Part shown: positions 5,674-13,333 of the stretch, piece after piece
Layout: the number at the start of each line of letters is the position of its first letter
Numbering within the stretch: position 1 is the stretch's first letter
Translations under genes and position numbers: made by a program
Notes under the pieces: model-generated
What the model saw: only the letters and a program-made list of their open reading frames with translations
Databases searched by the model: none
Told to the model about the DNA's origin: nothing
Assembly (NCBI GenBank): GCA_023248095.1
Contig: JAHFFF010000031.1
Location: 1-13,333, forward strand
Length of the DNA stretch: 13,333 nt
Direction: 5' to 3'
Origin: Candidatus Omnitrophota bacterium
Lineage (GTDB): Bacteria; Omnitrophota; Gorgyraeia; 1-14-0-20-64-10

Positions 5674-8600
5674 TGGCCGACGCGCCAGACCGATCAGATG
5701 CGCAACATGGGGGCCGAATCCCCCCAGGTGGAGGCCGGTTTGGAAGAGAAGCTGAAGGGCCCGCGCAAGGCAGCGGTTGCAACTCCTGCCCTTGAGCAAA
5801 CTGAGGCTCCGCCTGTTCCCGCACAGGCTCCGGTTTCGACCCCGTGGTCCCGTCGCGAATTCATCACCGCAAGTGCAGGGGCTCTTGCAGGGGCTTTCCT
5901 TGGATTATCCGCACAGCCGAGTCCAGCTGCCGCTCAGCAGCCGGTTTCCCCGACAACGAGAGAACTGGTGCGGGGTATCTTTGCGAAGCACCCGACCTTC
6001 ATCTCCGAGAGTCAGAAGCTCTTGGATGGTTTGAAAATTAGGCAGGCCGTCGTCATTCGCCCCAATATCCCTGAGGCGCAGTGGAAGATTGCACAGCAGC
6101 GGTACCAAAAGGAGACCGGTGAGGAACTGCGGGGGCTGGATCTGACCGGTTTCTACCTGGAATTTCCTCCGGTCCGTTTGGAAAGGGGGCTGACCGATCT
6201 GGGTCGGGGGGGCCAAGTCATCGTGCAGCCGACGGAGAGGGAGTTGCCCAGGCTGCCCAATCCGTTGCAGGTGGAGGCGGAGGTCACCGCATTTGGACAG
6301 ACGGAGGTCACACTCCGGCTGCGCAATGCGCCCGAGGGGGCGGTCGCGGTTCCTCTGGTTCAGATTGAGGGGGAATGGTACATGGAGCCGTTCGCCGATC
6401 AACGAGGGGCGCATGCCGTAGGCCGGGATGGAACAGTCACCGTGCGCACCATGATCCGGAACGAGCGAGGACAGTTTGCGAGGGGTCGAACGGCGGTCCT
6501 GGTCTTTTCTTCCATGGCGAACTTCCAGACTTATCTGCGTGGCTATCGGATCCACAGCAGGGAGGAGGTCGGGCAGGCGGAGGCGAATCCCAGGCCCGTT
6601 TCCTTTGCGACGCTACGAATCGGCGATACAAACCGCGCAGTGGGGAGCAGCACATGGTTCGTTCCGGCCGGTTCGACTTTCGAACCCTCCTATAGGCCTC
6701 GCGAGCAGCTTTGGATTTACACGCAGGCAGTGGTGCTGTATTCGCTTATCGGGCAGCGGGATTGGAAAGGGGCCAGGGATCTGGCCGACAGATTAGTCCG
6801 CCTGGGCAAACAAGAAGAGGCCTTGGGTTTCCTCGGCGGCTACCACTTCTCCTATCGGGCGGACCCGAATGATCCTTGGATCGACCCGCGAGGCCCCACC
6901 GGTTCAGTCTTTTGGGTGCTGGCCTCCCTGTACAACTACATGTTGCAAACGAGGGATTTCCGGCACCTGCAGTGGGTCAATCGCAAGTTCAGATCGATCA
7001 TCACCGATACGCAGGTGACCCGCGGCGACAAGGAAGATCTGCGGCACGGCTTCTTTCGGAGCATGCGCTACACGGAGATCAAGGGTACCAATCCCGCTAC
7101 GAAACAGCCTTATCCGACCCTCCGTGACCGATCCTACTTGGATCAGATCGGCTACGTCACCTATCAAGGGGATCCCAACGTTCTGTTTGATGAGGTTTCT
7201 ACGGAACATGGTCCACTGGATGCAGGATTTCTCTTCCCCGTGATGGAGGCGGCCAACCTGGGTGCCCCCAAGGGAGATCAGGACCAGCAGATGCTCAAGG
7301 AGCTGCCTAGTTTCCGGGGAAGGTACCGGCTGATGGTGAATAACGTTCCAAGGCTTTGGATCCAGGCTAAGGAAGGGAGCCATCTTGCGGTTGGAGTGAT
7401 TCGTGATCCAGCAGGCAAGGGGTATGTCCACAATCGCACCGAAGCGGCCGATACGGCTGCCTGGGCTGGGGGGCTGTTTCTGCCGCACAACGTGGAAATG
7501 GCCTCGGAATCGTTCCGGTACCTCTTAGCGAGATTCCGGAGGAATCAGCGGGTGGGAGAGATGCACGGTTTGCCGGTAGCCACCCGAAAACAGATGAATC
7601 CTAAGGAGATCGTAGCCGGATTTTCTCTGCTGGATCGGAATTTCATGGATAGCTTTCTGGAAGGGGTTGTGCCCGCCAACCACCCGGATCGGCCTCTTTG
7701 GTCTCAGATGATTCAGCTGGAGATGACGCTCAGCGTGATCCTGTTTTCCGGGGCGGTTGCCGACGACGCGAGATTCCCGGAGGAGATTCGCCGCCGAGCC
7801 CGCACCACGGCGGAAGAATCCGCGCGAGGAGTAGTGCGGATCCATGAGCTGTATGGATTCCTAACATATGCAACGCTGGATGCGCCGTTGTTTTCAGCTG
7901 GGCGGCCGAGCGCTACTTCTCTTGCGTGGGCTTTGGCAGTAGCCCACGGTGCCCCCAATCTCCTGATTGTCGATGTGTCCAAACAGATGCGGGAGGAGAT
8001 CAATCTCCGCCCGCGCCAAGCGGGGCTGGAAGAAGCGGCGGAACCGGCTGCCGTGGAACCGAGAGTTGAAGCAGTATATGAACCGCCGGCCACATCTGCT
8101 CCGACACCTGCTTTGCCGCCAACTACGACTTCTGTTGAGACGGGTCCTCCAGTCCCTGTTGTTAAGGAAGCTGCGGTTGCGAAAGCTCCGGTTGGCGAAA
8201 CGCGAGCTGGCGGGAATTTCTGGGCGAAACGGGACACAGCTGTTGGTGTTACAGCTAAGCCTGTAGGTACCGGCTTGGAGGAGAGACCCCAACCGTCCGG
8301 TATGACCCGGCGCAACTTCCTCAAGGTAGGGGCTATGGCGGCGGTTGGCCTGGGTCTCTCTGAATTGGGCCAGCCCAAGGTCGTTGCGCAGCCGCCTCCT
8401 GTCCGTCCCCCCGTACCGCTGGGGACGCTGCGCACGGGTCCCCTTGATAACCGCCCTGGCGTGCTGAACGAGGCCAATAAGATCCGGGTGGACCGAACCA
8501 CAGGAAGGGCCTACGTCTCCAAGCTGAGGGAATTCTACGAACCGCGCGCCCTGCCTCATCCGAGGAAGTTCTGGCCGGCCTTCACGGATCAGGTCTCGAA

Positions 8601-11600
8601 TCGGGTTCATCAGGCTACCCGGGAGGCGGGCCGTCGTTTGGGCTGGGACAAAGCCCCGCCCACCCGCGCGGAAATCCAACAGAAGGCGGATGGGGCGTCG
8701 TTCGCTCCGGATGTGGCAGGTGTCCTGCGCAGTTACATCGGCTGGGCCCCTTGGGAGGTGGACGAGGCGTGGTGGCCGGCGATCTTGGACTTGATGGCGA
8801 AGCGGGCCGGCGTGGATCTCGATCAGCCGATCACCCGCTACCATTCAAGGGTCTATCTGGACCCGTACGGGTTGCTCCGTACCGACCGGCCCTGGTCTGT
8901 AGCGGGGTATGTCCGGCTGCGGGAACTGGCCCGCCAGCGGGGGGTTCATATAGTTCCCATCTTTGGAGACCCCAGCATGGGGGAGGATCCTGAGGTGGCT
9001 CAGCTCCTGTTGCGCGATTTTGTGACGACCGGGATCTTTGTTCCCGACTCGGATGGAATCATCCGCTTGGCGCTGGACATCGAGCAGGACGATCGGGAAG
9101 AGTACGTGATTAAACCGGGCGATTCACCGGAAGTAAGGGCCGAGAAGGAGGCGAAGGAAAAGCAGTTCTGGGAAAACGTGTTGGAAGTGGGCCGCGCCGC
9201 CCAAAGGCTCCTTCATCGCGATTTCCAGCTCCCTTCCTCAGAGGCCCGCCCGAGCGTGGAGATCACCTTTTACGTTCGGTCGGACATCGGCAGCCTGATC
9301 AGGAAGTACAACCTGAAGACCTCGAACGAATTCCGGTTCCTCACGATGAACTACTCCAACCGGATCGAGGAGATCGTCGGCCAGGTCAATCGGACGCGCC
9401 AGGACATTCAGAACATGAAGGAGTTTCGGTGGGGTGGGGTCGTGGTGGACATCGGCCCTCACGTTGTGCGTGAGGAATCCCTCTGGTGGGATCCGGCTGG
9501 GCCTTTCCAGAGCCGGGTGGGGGACCGGGCGGCCGAGGCCGGCCGGCAGGTTCACGGGGTCCTGCAGGCGGAAGATAAATTTGAGAGGGAGTACGTCGCC
9601 CATACCCACGACATCATGAAAGATCTGGTTCCATTCCTCATGACCCGGGGACGGGATCCGGAGGAGATGGCCGACTGGCAGGCGAGAATGGATTTGAAGA
9701 AATTCTGGGGAATCGTCAAGAAGGTAATCGCCTTCGCCTCCGGGGTGCCGAAGAAAGCGCCTCCGGCTCGGTTCGGTGGTTTGCCGGAAATCCAGGTTTC
9801 CGACCAGCGGGCGCTGGAGAGCCTGATTCTGCAGGCCCAGCGGACGATCTCTGGGATGATCGCCTCGGGCGGGCTCGCCGCCCACTGGGCAACGGTCTTC
9901 GACACGCTGATGATGTCCATCCGCATGCGGCGGCCCTATCTTCAGCACGACGAGAATGACCTGGTGCTTGGGCCGGACCTGGGGTGGGCTTACCTGTTCA
10001 TGAAGATGCTCTACAGCAAGCAGTTCGGCCGGACCGGCAGGATCGTCAAGGTAACCCGCACCTTTGTGGATCCTTCCTTCGAAGGAGAGAAAACCCTGTT
10101 GCCCAACGGGGAGGAGGTCAAGGGGCGCCTGATCCTTTCCGATCCGGACATCCTGGCCGATGGGAGCAGCGCCAGGAGGCGGGCCAACGACGCGCGGGTC
10201 ACCCAGATTCCTTCCAACGGCTACAACATCTATTGGACGGTGGATGTGGAGAACATAGACTCCGAGCCGTTCTCCGGCTACGTTCGGATCCTCCCATACA
10301 CCGGCTATGGGGAACCGGTTGAGCGAACCTCCGTGCGTATCGATTTGGGAGTGGGTCAGAAGGGAACCTATCTTGTCGAGTCCACCGTGGACAAGGGTGA
10401 CAACACCCAGCAGATCTACGGCCCCGATGGGGTGACCCCAAACGAGACCCTCACAGACCCGTTCCAGCGGAAGGGCTGGTTCCACCGGAATGTCCCGGTT
10501 TCCGAGGGGATCTTCCTGATCACGGAGAGTGACGAGCCTGAAATCGTTCACGCCGTCGGCGCGGGGGCGTTCAATGCGCTGGCGCTGAGCAGAACGCTGC
10601 GGGATCCCCGAATTCGGGAGGATCTGCTGAGGCAGATCCGCAAGGTCATCGCGGATCACCAGATTTCAGAGCTGGCCCCGTTTTCCCTTTCCCGGCCGCT
10701 CGGGGTGCGGGTCCGGCTGGAACCTCAACAGGACCCGGTGGAGCTGGTCCATTCCATCGCCAACTGGAATCGGCCGACCGATCTGCGGCATCAGCACGGA
10801 ACTTCCTATATGGTGGTGGACAGCCCCGAGCTCGTTGATCTGGTCCGTGAGATTCAGAGGCAGAGGCACCTGCGCGGAGTGCCGAGGACGCCCGAGGAAG
10901 AGGCTGTCCTCTACCAGGATTTGGTGGATACCTGGAGGGCACCCGATCCCGATCACCCCATTCCGATGGAGCTCCGGAGGATAGCGGAACGACTCCGGAC
11001 TCTGATGAAAGAGGCCCGGGCGCAGGGGATGAAGGTGGTGTTGCAGGTCAACGCCCGAGACGCGATTCGGGAGGAGGAGATTAATCCCCTGGAACGAGAC
11101 GAGAACCTCCGCGGGATCCGGGAATTCTTCGGAATCCTGAAGACGGTGACCGAGATGGATGCATTCGATTTGAACAAGACCTACTCCACCCTGATTGCCA
11201 ACTCAGATCGGCTTCGTCCTGAAGAGCTGCAATGGCTGGTTCGTTATTACGAGAATGCCCAGGCCCCGCTCACCTTGTTGGGACAAAGCGGGTTGCAGCG
11301 CGAGGTGGGGCAGTCTGCGCTGGGTCAGGTCCATGATTTAACGCAGTTGGGTGAACGGGAGCAAGTCCTTGCCGCGCTGCAGCGGGCCCAGGAGCGGGAA
11401 CTCCCCGTCGCCGAAAGAGAGAGACGTTCTCTCGGCATGGCCCTATTAAGGCCGGATCAGCTCCCCCTCTTCCAGTCCTTCCAGAATGTGGAGGGATTGG
11501 CGGAGATGCTGATCGGCCCGCCGCGGCAGGAGCCGATGAAGAGCGACGAGATGAATTTCGAGAGGATCGCCGTCCCCAACTGGGTCGCCCGTCAGATCCT

Positions 11601-13333
11601 GGAGCCCCGGCCTTCTCTGCTTGCCACCAGCGGGATCGTGGTGGAGGCGCTTGGATTGAAGAAAACGGTTCCTTTCATCACGGGCCACATGAGTGTTGCG
11701 GCCGAGCGGATTGCGTCGGATCCCACGCGGGCCTTCACCCTGCGATTCTGGGATCTGGACACTGAACGTCAGGAACCGTTCGTGTTGGAGATGCCGTTCT
11801 TCCCCAACCAGTTCGACCTCAAGCAGGCGCTGACGGTGGCCGCAACCGGATTAAGACGCGGGAGACACTCCCTGCGTGTGGAGGTGGTCCCCACAGTCGG
11901 GCTGCCTCGCCTTCCGTCAGAATCGCAGCCAGGTGCCCACCCCCTGCTTCATCTTGATGGCCAGCCGGCTTTCTGGATCTTGAACCCCGGGGAAGGGGTG
12001 GTTTCCTGGGTTCCGGTCAATGGGAGCAGACTCCATTTCGCCGAGGGGCCTGCGGTTCGGCTGGAGGTCGGGGGAAGGTCCCGTTACCTTGAAGAGCACC
12101 GCACGATCACCTTTGGGGAGGGTGGGCCGACTTTGCATCTGGGGCGAAACCGGATGCTGGACCGGTTGGTTCTCTGGGTGGACCGGGGGGACGCTGCCAA
12201 TCGGCAAGTCCTGGTTCCGCCGCGAGAGATTGACCGAACGGGGCTGGCGGAGTTTCAGGTGGATGGGGCCGACGTCAAGGTCCAAATGGATCGGATCTCC
12301 GGCAGGATTCAGCTTTGGGTGGGCAACCAAAGGATGGATCTTTGGCAATTGGTGGACCAGAGAGCAACCGGCCGCTGGGTGGGAGAGGTAGAGGTAACCC
12401 GGGAAGGTGAGAATATCTCGATCACGGCTATGCTCGGTAACCGGGTCCCATTGGCGGTGAATGTGGAGCCGGAGTTGCCCAGCTTAGCGACCGGATTTCC
12501 CACTCAGGTTCGGGACACCACGGCTGAGCAGGTGATCGGTTTCGACCGCCGGCCGGAGCAGGTCGCTCGCGCATTGGGTGACACTGCTCTGGCGGTGGCC
12601 ACCGCGGCAGGTGCCGTCCGAACTGTCCGGTCCGCCGGCCGGAGCTACGAGAAGGCGGCGGCGGAGGCCCGCTCCCAGCATCGGTCGGAGCTGACACCTA
12701 AGTCGGTTAACTGGTGGGGTTGGAAGGGGCGGCCGATGCGTTTTCTCTGGTTCACCGGTTTGACGATCCTATCACTGTTTTTCCTGGCGAGTTTTCCCGT
12801 GACCGGCACTTTCCTGGCGGTCGGGATGACGGCCCTCTTCACGGCCCTTCAATGGCTCGTGGCCGGCATGGGGGTTCTCTTTCTCATCCGATTTCTGGTA
12901 GAGGGCAGGCGTCTTCTCTGGCCGGACCCGGGCGAGTCGACGACTTGGGGTGGTTTCAAAGGGCGTGGGGTCCGGCTGGCCCTCCTGATTGGTTCCACTG
13001 CGCTGGTGCTGACCGGGGTGGGAGCATTCTTCCTGAATTTGGCCGAGGTCGAGGCGGTTGTTCTGGCGATCCCCGGAGTGTTGGCAGCGGCGCCCCTTCC
13101 CGTGTGGATGGGGGACCTCCTCACCAAGGTCACCTCCGCCCTGGCCGCCCATCCGACCTGGGCCACGAGCGGCAAGTTCATTTTCTGGATCTTCGTGGCG
13201 ATGCCGTTGCTGATCCGCTGGCTGGTGGACGGCGTGGGAGCCCTTTTTCCACACACCGCCAATCGGGCGGTCCGGCTATCGCAAATTGCCGAGCCGATCT
13301 TCCAGCGGCTGCCTGTCCGGATCGCCGATTGGA
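5491..13333 (+). CDS. giant exported multidomain protein with internal Tat signals, GLEE motifs and membrane helices (3' partial)
   Basis: I read the frame codon by codon from ATG 5491 to the right edge without a stop: 2614 complete codons, gene incomplete. No earlier start codon exists in frame after the TAA at 5437. In order: Sec-like signal (1-61); GLEE (83); Pro/Ala linker; twin-arginine signal (RR at 121-122); a beta-rich region (about 257-360); a six-hairpin-like helical module (about 400-820); GLEE (845); a Pro/Ala/Thr/Val linker; GLEE (928); a second twin-arginine signal (RR at 940-941); a mixed module of about 1450 residues (967-2415); then several membrane helices (from 2416). Likely cell-envelope location and a possible role with polysaccharide are inferred from the six-hairpin resemblance only. 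The repeated signals make it look like several secreted proteins joined in one frame. Confidence 0.9.
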   Translation, partial: MLNRDRLSKERGLGSPELDAAQAEGVLLPAYRPRFLPILKGIAAVTAFTFISTSLLPAGWAWPTRQTDQMRNMGAESPQVEAGLEEKLKGPRKAAVATPALEQTEAPPVPAQAPVSTPWSRREFITASAGALAGAFLGLSAQPSPAAAQQPVSPTTRELVRGIFAKHPTFISESQKLLDGLKIRQAVVIRPNIPEAQWKIAQQRYQKETGEELRGLDLTGFYLEFPPVRLERGLTDLGRGGQVIVQPTERELPRLPNPLQVEAEVTAFGQTEVTLRLRNAPEGAVAVPLVQIEGEWYMEPFADQRGAHAVGRDGTVTVRTMIRNERGQFARGRTAVLVFSSMANFQTYLRGYRIHSREEVGQAEANPRPVSFATLRIGDTNRAVGSSTWFVPAGSTFEPSYRPREQLWIYTQAVVLYSLIGQRDWKGARDLADRLVRLGKQEEALGFLGGYHFSYRADPNDPWIDPRGPTGSVFWVLASLYNYMLQTRDFRHLQWVNRKFRSIITDTQVTRGDKEDLRHGFFRSMRYTEIKGTNPATKQPYPTLRDRSYLDQIGYVTYQGDPNVLFDEVSTEHGPLDAGFLFPVMEAANLGAPKGDQDQQMLKELPSFRGRYRLMVNNVPRLWIQAKEGSHLAVGVIRDPAGKGYVHNRTEAADTAAWAGGLFLPHNVEMASESFRYLLARFRRNQRVGEMHGLPVATRKQMNPKEIVAGFSLLDRNFMDSFLEGVVPANHPDRPLWSQMIQLEMTLSVILFSGAVADDARFPEEIRRRARTTAEESARGVVRIHELYGFLTYATLDAPLFSAGRPSATSLAWALAVAHGAPNLLIVDVSKQMREEINLRPRQAGLEEAAEPAAVEPRVEAVYEPPATSAPTPALPPTTTSVETGPPVPVVKEAAVAKAPVGETRAGGNFWAKRDTAVGVTAKPVGTGLEERPQPSGMTRRNFLKVGAMAAVGLGLSELGQPKVVAQPPPVRPPVPLGTLRTGPLDNRPGVLNEANKIRVDRTTGRAYVSKLREFYEPRALPHPRKFWPAFTDQVSNRVHQATREAGRRLGWDKAPPTRAEIQQKADGASFAPDVAGVLRSYIGWAPWEVDEAWWPAILDLMAKRAGVDLDQPITRYHSRVYLDPYGLLRTDRPWSVAGYVRLRELARQRGVHIVPIFGDPSMGEDPEVAQLLLRDFVTTGIFVPDSDGIIRLALDIEQDDREEYVIKPGDSPEVRAEKEAKEKQFWENVLEVGRAAQRLLHRDFQLPSSEARPSVEITFYVRSDIGSLIRKYNLKTSNEFRFLTMNYSNRIEEIVGQVNRTRQDIQNMKEFRWGGVVVDIGPHVVREESLWWDPAGPFQSRVGDRAAEAGRQVHGVLQAEDKFEREYVAHTHDIMKDLVPFLMTRGRDPEEMADWQARMDLKKFWGIVKKVIAFASGVPKKAPPARFGGLPEIQVSDQRALESLILQAQRTISGMIASGGLAAHWATVFDTLMMSIRMRRPYLQHDENDLVLGPDLGWAYLFMKMLYSKQFGRTGRIVKVTRTFVDPSFEGEKTLLPNGEEVKGRLILSDPDILADGSSARRRANDARVTQIPSNGYNIYWTVDVENIDSEPFSGYVRILPYTGYGEPVERTSVRIDLGVGQKGTYLVESTVDKGDNTQQIYGPDGVTPNETLTDPFQRKGWFHRNVPVSEGIFLITESDEPEIVHAVGAGAFNALALSRTLRDPRIREDLLRQIRKVIADHQISELAPFSLSRPLGVRVRLEPQQDPVELVHSIANWNRPTDLRHQHGTSYMVVDSPELVDLVREIQRQRHLRGVPRTPEEEAVLYQDLVDTWRAPDPDHPIPMELRRIAERLRTLMKEARAQGMKVVLQVNARDAIREEEINPLERDENLRGIREFFGILKTVTEMDAFDLNKTYSTLIANSDRLRPEELQWLVRYYENAQAPLTLLGQSGLQREVGQSALGQVHDLTQLGEREQVLAALQRAQERELPVAERERRSLGMALLRPDQLPLFQSFQNVEGLAEMLIGPPRQEPMKSDEMNFERIAVPNWVARQILEPRPSLLATSGIVVEALGLKKTVPFITGHMSVAAERIASDPTRAFTLRFWDLDTERQEPFVLEMPFFPNQFDLKQALTVAATGLRRGRHSLRVEVVPTVGLPRLPSESQPGAHPLLHLDGQPAFWILNPGEGVVSWVPVNGSRLHFAEGPAVRLEVGGRSRYLEEHRTITFGEGGPTLHLGRNRMLDRLVLWVDRGDAANRQVLVPPREIDRTGLAEFQVDGADVKVQMDRISGRIQLWVGNQRMDLWQLVDQRATGRWVGEVEVTREGENISITAMLGNRVPLAVNVEPELPSLATGFPTQVRDTTAEQVIGFDRRPEQVARALGDTALAVATAAGAVRTVRSAGRSYEKAAAEARSQHRSELTPKSVNWWGWKGRPMRFLWFTGLTILSLFFLASFPVTGTFLAVGMTALFTALQWLVAGMGVLFLIRFLVEGRRLLWPDPGESTTWGGFKGRGVRLALLIGSTALVLTGVGAFFLNLAEVEAVVLAIPGVLAAAPLPVWMGDLLTKVTSALAAHPTWATSGKFIFWIFVAMPLLIRWLVDGVGALFPHTANRAVRLSQIAEPIFQRLPVRIADW
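5734..5748 (+). other. AGLEE motif 1 of right ORF
   Basis: A-G-L-E-E at residues 82-86 (GCC GGT TTG GAA GAG). It sits between the N-terminal signal and a linker of about 30 residues rich in Ala, Pro and Gln, which leads to the first twin-arginine signal. The same order, GLEE then linker then twin-arginine signal, recurs later in the protein. Confidence 0.75.
5842..5937 (+). other. internal twin-arginine (Tat) signal 1
   Basis: Residues 118-149. W-S-R-R-E-F-I (Arg121-Arg122) matches the Tat consensus S-R-R-x-F-[LI]. A moderately hydrophobic Ala/Gly-rich core follows, and then P-A-A-A-Q with a plausible cut after Ala148. Tat signals direct folded proteins across the inner membrane and normally form the extreme N terminus. 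Here one begins about 120 residues in, behind another signal and a GLEE. Confidence 0.7.
5938..8019 (+). other. module A of right ORF: beta-rich region plus six-hairpin glycosidase-like domain
   Basis: Residues about 150-843. Residues 257-360 alternate strand-like segments and look like a beta-sandwich. From about 404 (P-R-E-Q-L-W-I-Y, then Q-A-V-V-L-Y-S-L) helical hairpins repeat: T-G-S-V-F-W-V-L near 475, S-T-E-H-G-P-L-D-A-G near 570 and D-T-A-A-W-A-G-G at 654-661. This spacing of aromatic and acidic residues in helix pairs is typical of (alpha/alpha)6 six-hairpin glycosidases, which act on polysaccharides. I cannot name the family or the catalytic acids. It follows a Tat signal, so a folded periplasmic or surface enzyme is likely if it is released. 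Confidence 0.45.
8020..8283 (+). other. Pro/Ala/Thr/Val linker bounded by two GLEE motifs
   Basis: A-G-L-E-E at residues 844-848 (bases 8020-8034) and T-G-L-E-E at 927-931 (8269-8283) enclose about 80 residues of low complexity, rich in Pro, Ala, Val, Thr and Glu, with no clear secondary structure. The DNA uses more T-ending codons (GCT, GTT, CCT, ACT) than the modules on either side. It reads as a flexible spacer between module A and the second Tat signal. Confidence 0.7.
8302..8391 (+). other. internal twin-arginine (Tat) signal 2 with its own Met
   Basis: Residues 938-967. M-T-R-R-N-F-L-K is a textbook Tat motif (Arg940-Arg941) complete with a leading Met (ATG 8302). An Ala/Gly/Leu core follows and V-V-A-Q gives a cut after Ala966. 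It looks exactly like the start of a stand-alone Tat substrate, 19 bases after a GLEE. The GGAGGAG inside the GLEE codons lies 18 bases before this ATG, rather far for efficient initiation, so fusion or processing is more likely than a separate start. Confidence 0.75.
8392..12735 (+). other. module B of right ORF: large unrecognised exported region
   Basis: Residues about 968-2415. I do not recognise a family. Near 1151, G-V-H-I-V-P-I-F-G-D and near 1314 W-G-G-V-V-V-D-I-G look like barrel strands ending in acidic residues. Residues 1577-1640 form strands like an Ig-type or CARDB-type sandwich. Near 1845 there is another strand, M-K-V-V-L-Q-V-N-A-R-D, after a helix. From about 2070 to 2330 the sequence is again beta-rich. 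The layout, barrel-like parts mixed with beta-sandwiches behind a Tat signal, would suit an extracytoplasmic carbohydrate-active protein, but this is a guess from shape only. There is no GLEE inside it. Confidence 0.4.
12736..13333 (+). other. membrane-helix bundle at visible end of right ORF
   Basis: Hydrophobic segments lie at residues about 2416-2437, 2439-2470, 2494-2518, 2521-2541 and 2564-2587, separated by short loops with basic residues (E-G-R-R, K-G-R). This gives about five membrane helices, with the frame still open at the edge. They would anchor module B in the inner membrane, or form the start of a membrane enzyme whose remainder lies outside the window. Confidence 0.75.

Noticed and set aside
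9238..10659. Long minus-strand frame of 473 codons
   Set aside because: It lies wholly inside the right ORF, is rich in Pro, Arg, His and Gly with no recognisable domain, and is the expected shadow of a GC-rich gene.
8302..13333. Separate gene starting at ATG 8302
   Set aside because: The frame is continuous with the upstream module and the nearest ribosome-like sequence is 18 bases away; kept as a fusion hypothesis, not as a separate CDS.
1..13333. tRNA, rRNA, CRISPR array, insertion sequence or phage genes
   Set aside because: No cloverleaf, regularly spaced DNA repeat, terminal inverted repeat or transposase-like sequence was seen; the repetition present is at the protein level.

Overview
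The window is almost entirely two very long open reading frames on the + strand, separated by 121 bases. No tRNA, rRNA, CRISPR array, insertion sequence or convincing minus-strand gene was found. By eye the GC content is in the high fifties. Two adjacent giant multidomain ORFs, one running in from the left edge and one running off the right edge, together with the recurring A-G-L-E-E motif, suggest an uncultivated bacterium of the Omnitrophota (OP3) type. That assignment rests on my recollection of similar proteins and cannot be confirmed here.

Left ORF (3-5369, at least 1788 codons). The first part looks cytoplasmic: a DUF2934-like motif, a long helical stretch, a GNAT acetyltransferase-like domain and a papain-fold, C39-like cysteine peptidase domain. 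A signal-peptide-like segment then sits near residue 1052, in the middle of the protein. The half behind it carries a basic patch, a proline-rich linker, and seven GLEE motifs plus one GMEE.

Intergenic region (5370-5490). It is AT-richer than its surroundings and holds a strong Shine-Dalgarno sequence. The TTG that fits this sequence opens a 14-codon leader frame, whose stop overlaps the ATG of the next gene. No terminator is convincing, so co-transcription is plausible.

Right ORF (5491 to beyond 13333, at least 2614 codons). The order is: N-terminal Sec-like signal, GLEE, Pro/Ala linker, internal twin-arginine signal, a module resembling a six-hairpin glycosidase, GLEE, a long Pro/Ala/Thr/Val linker, GLEE, a second internal twin-arginine signal (with its own Met), a module of about 1450 residues that I do not recognise, and a bundle of membrane helices still open at the right edge.

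The main idea is that these may be polyproteins. The [AGST]-G-[LM]-E-E motif occurs eleven times in about 4400 residues with varied synonymous codons, so it is conserved as protein. In the right ORF it lies just upstream of signal peptides that should work only at a new N terminus. The motif could therefore mark maturation cuts, and the C39-like domain in the left ORF is a possible but unproven processing enzyme. Stepwise fusion of once-separate secreted proteins is the main alternative.
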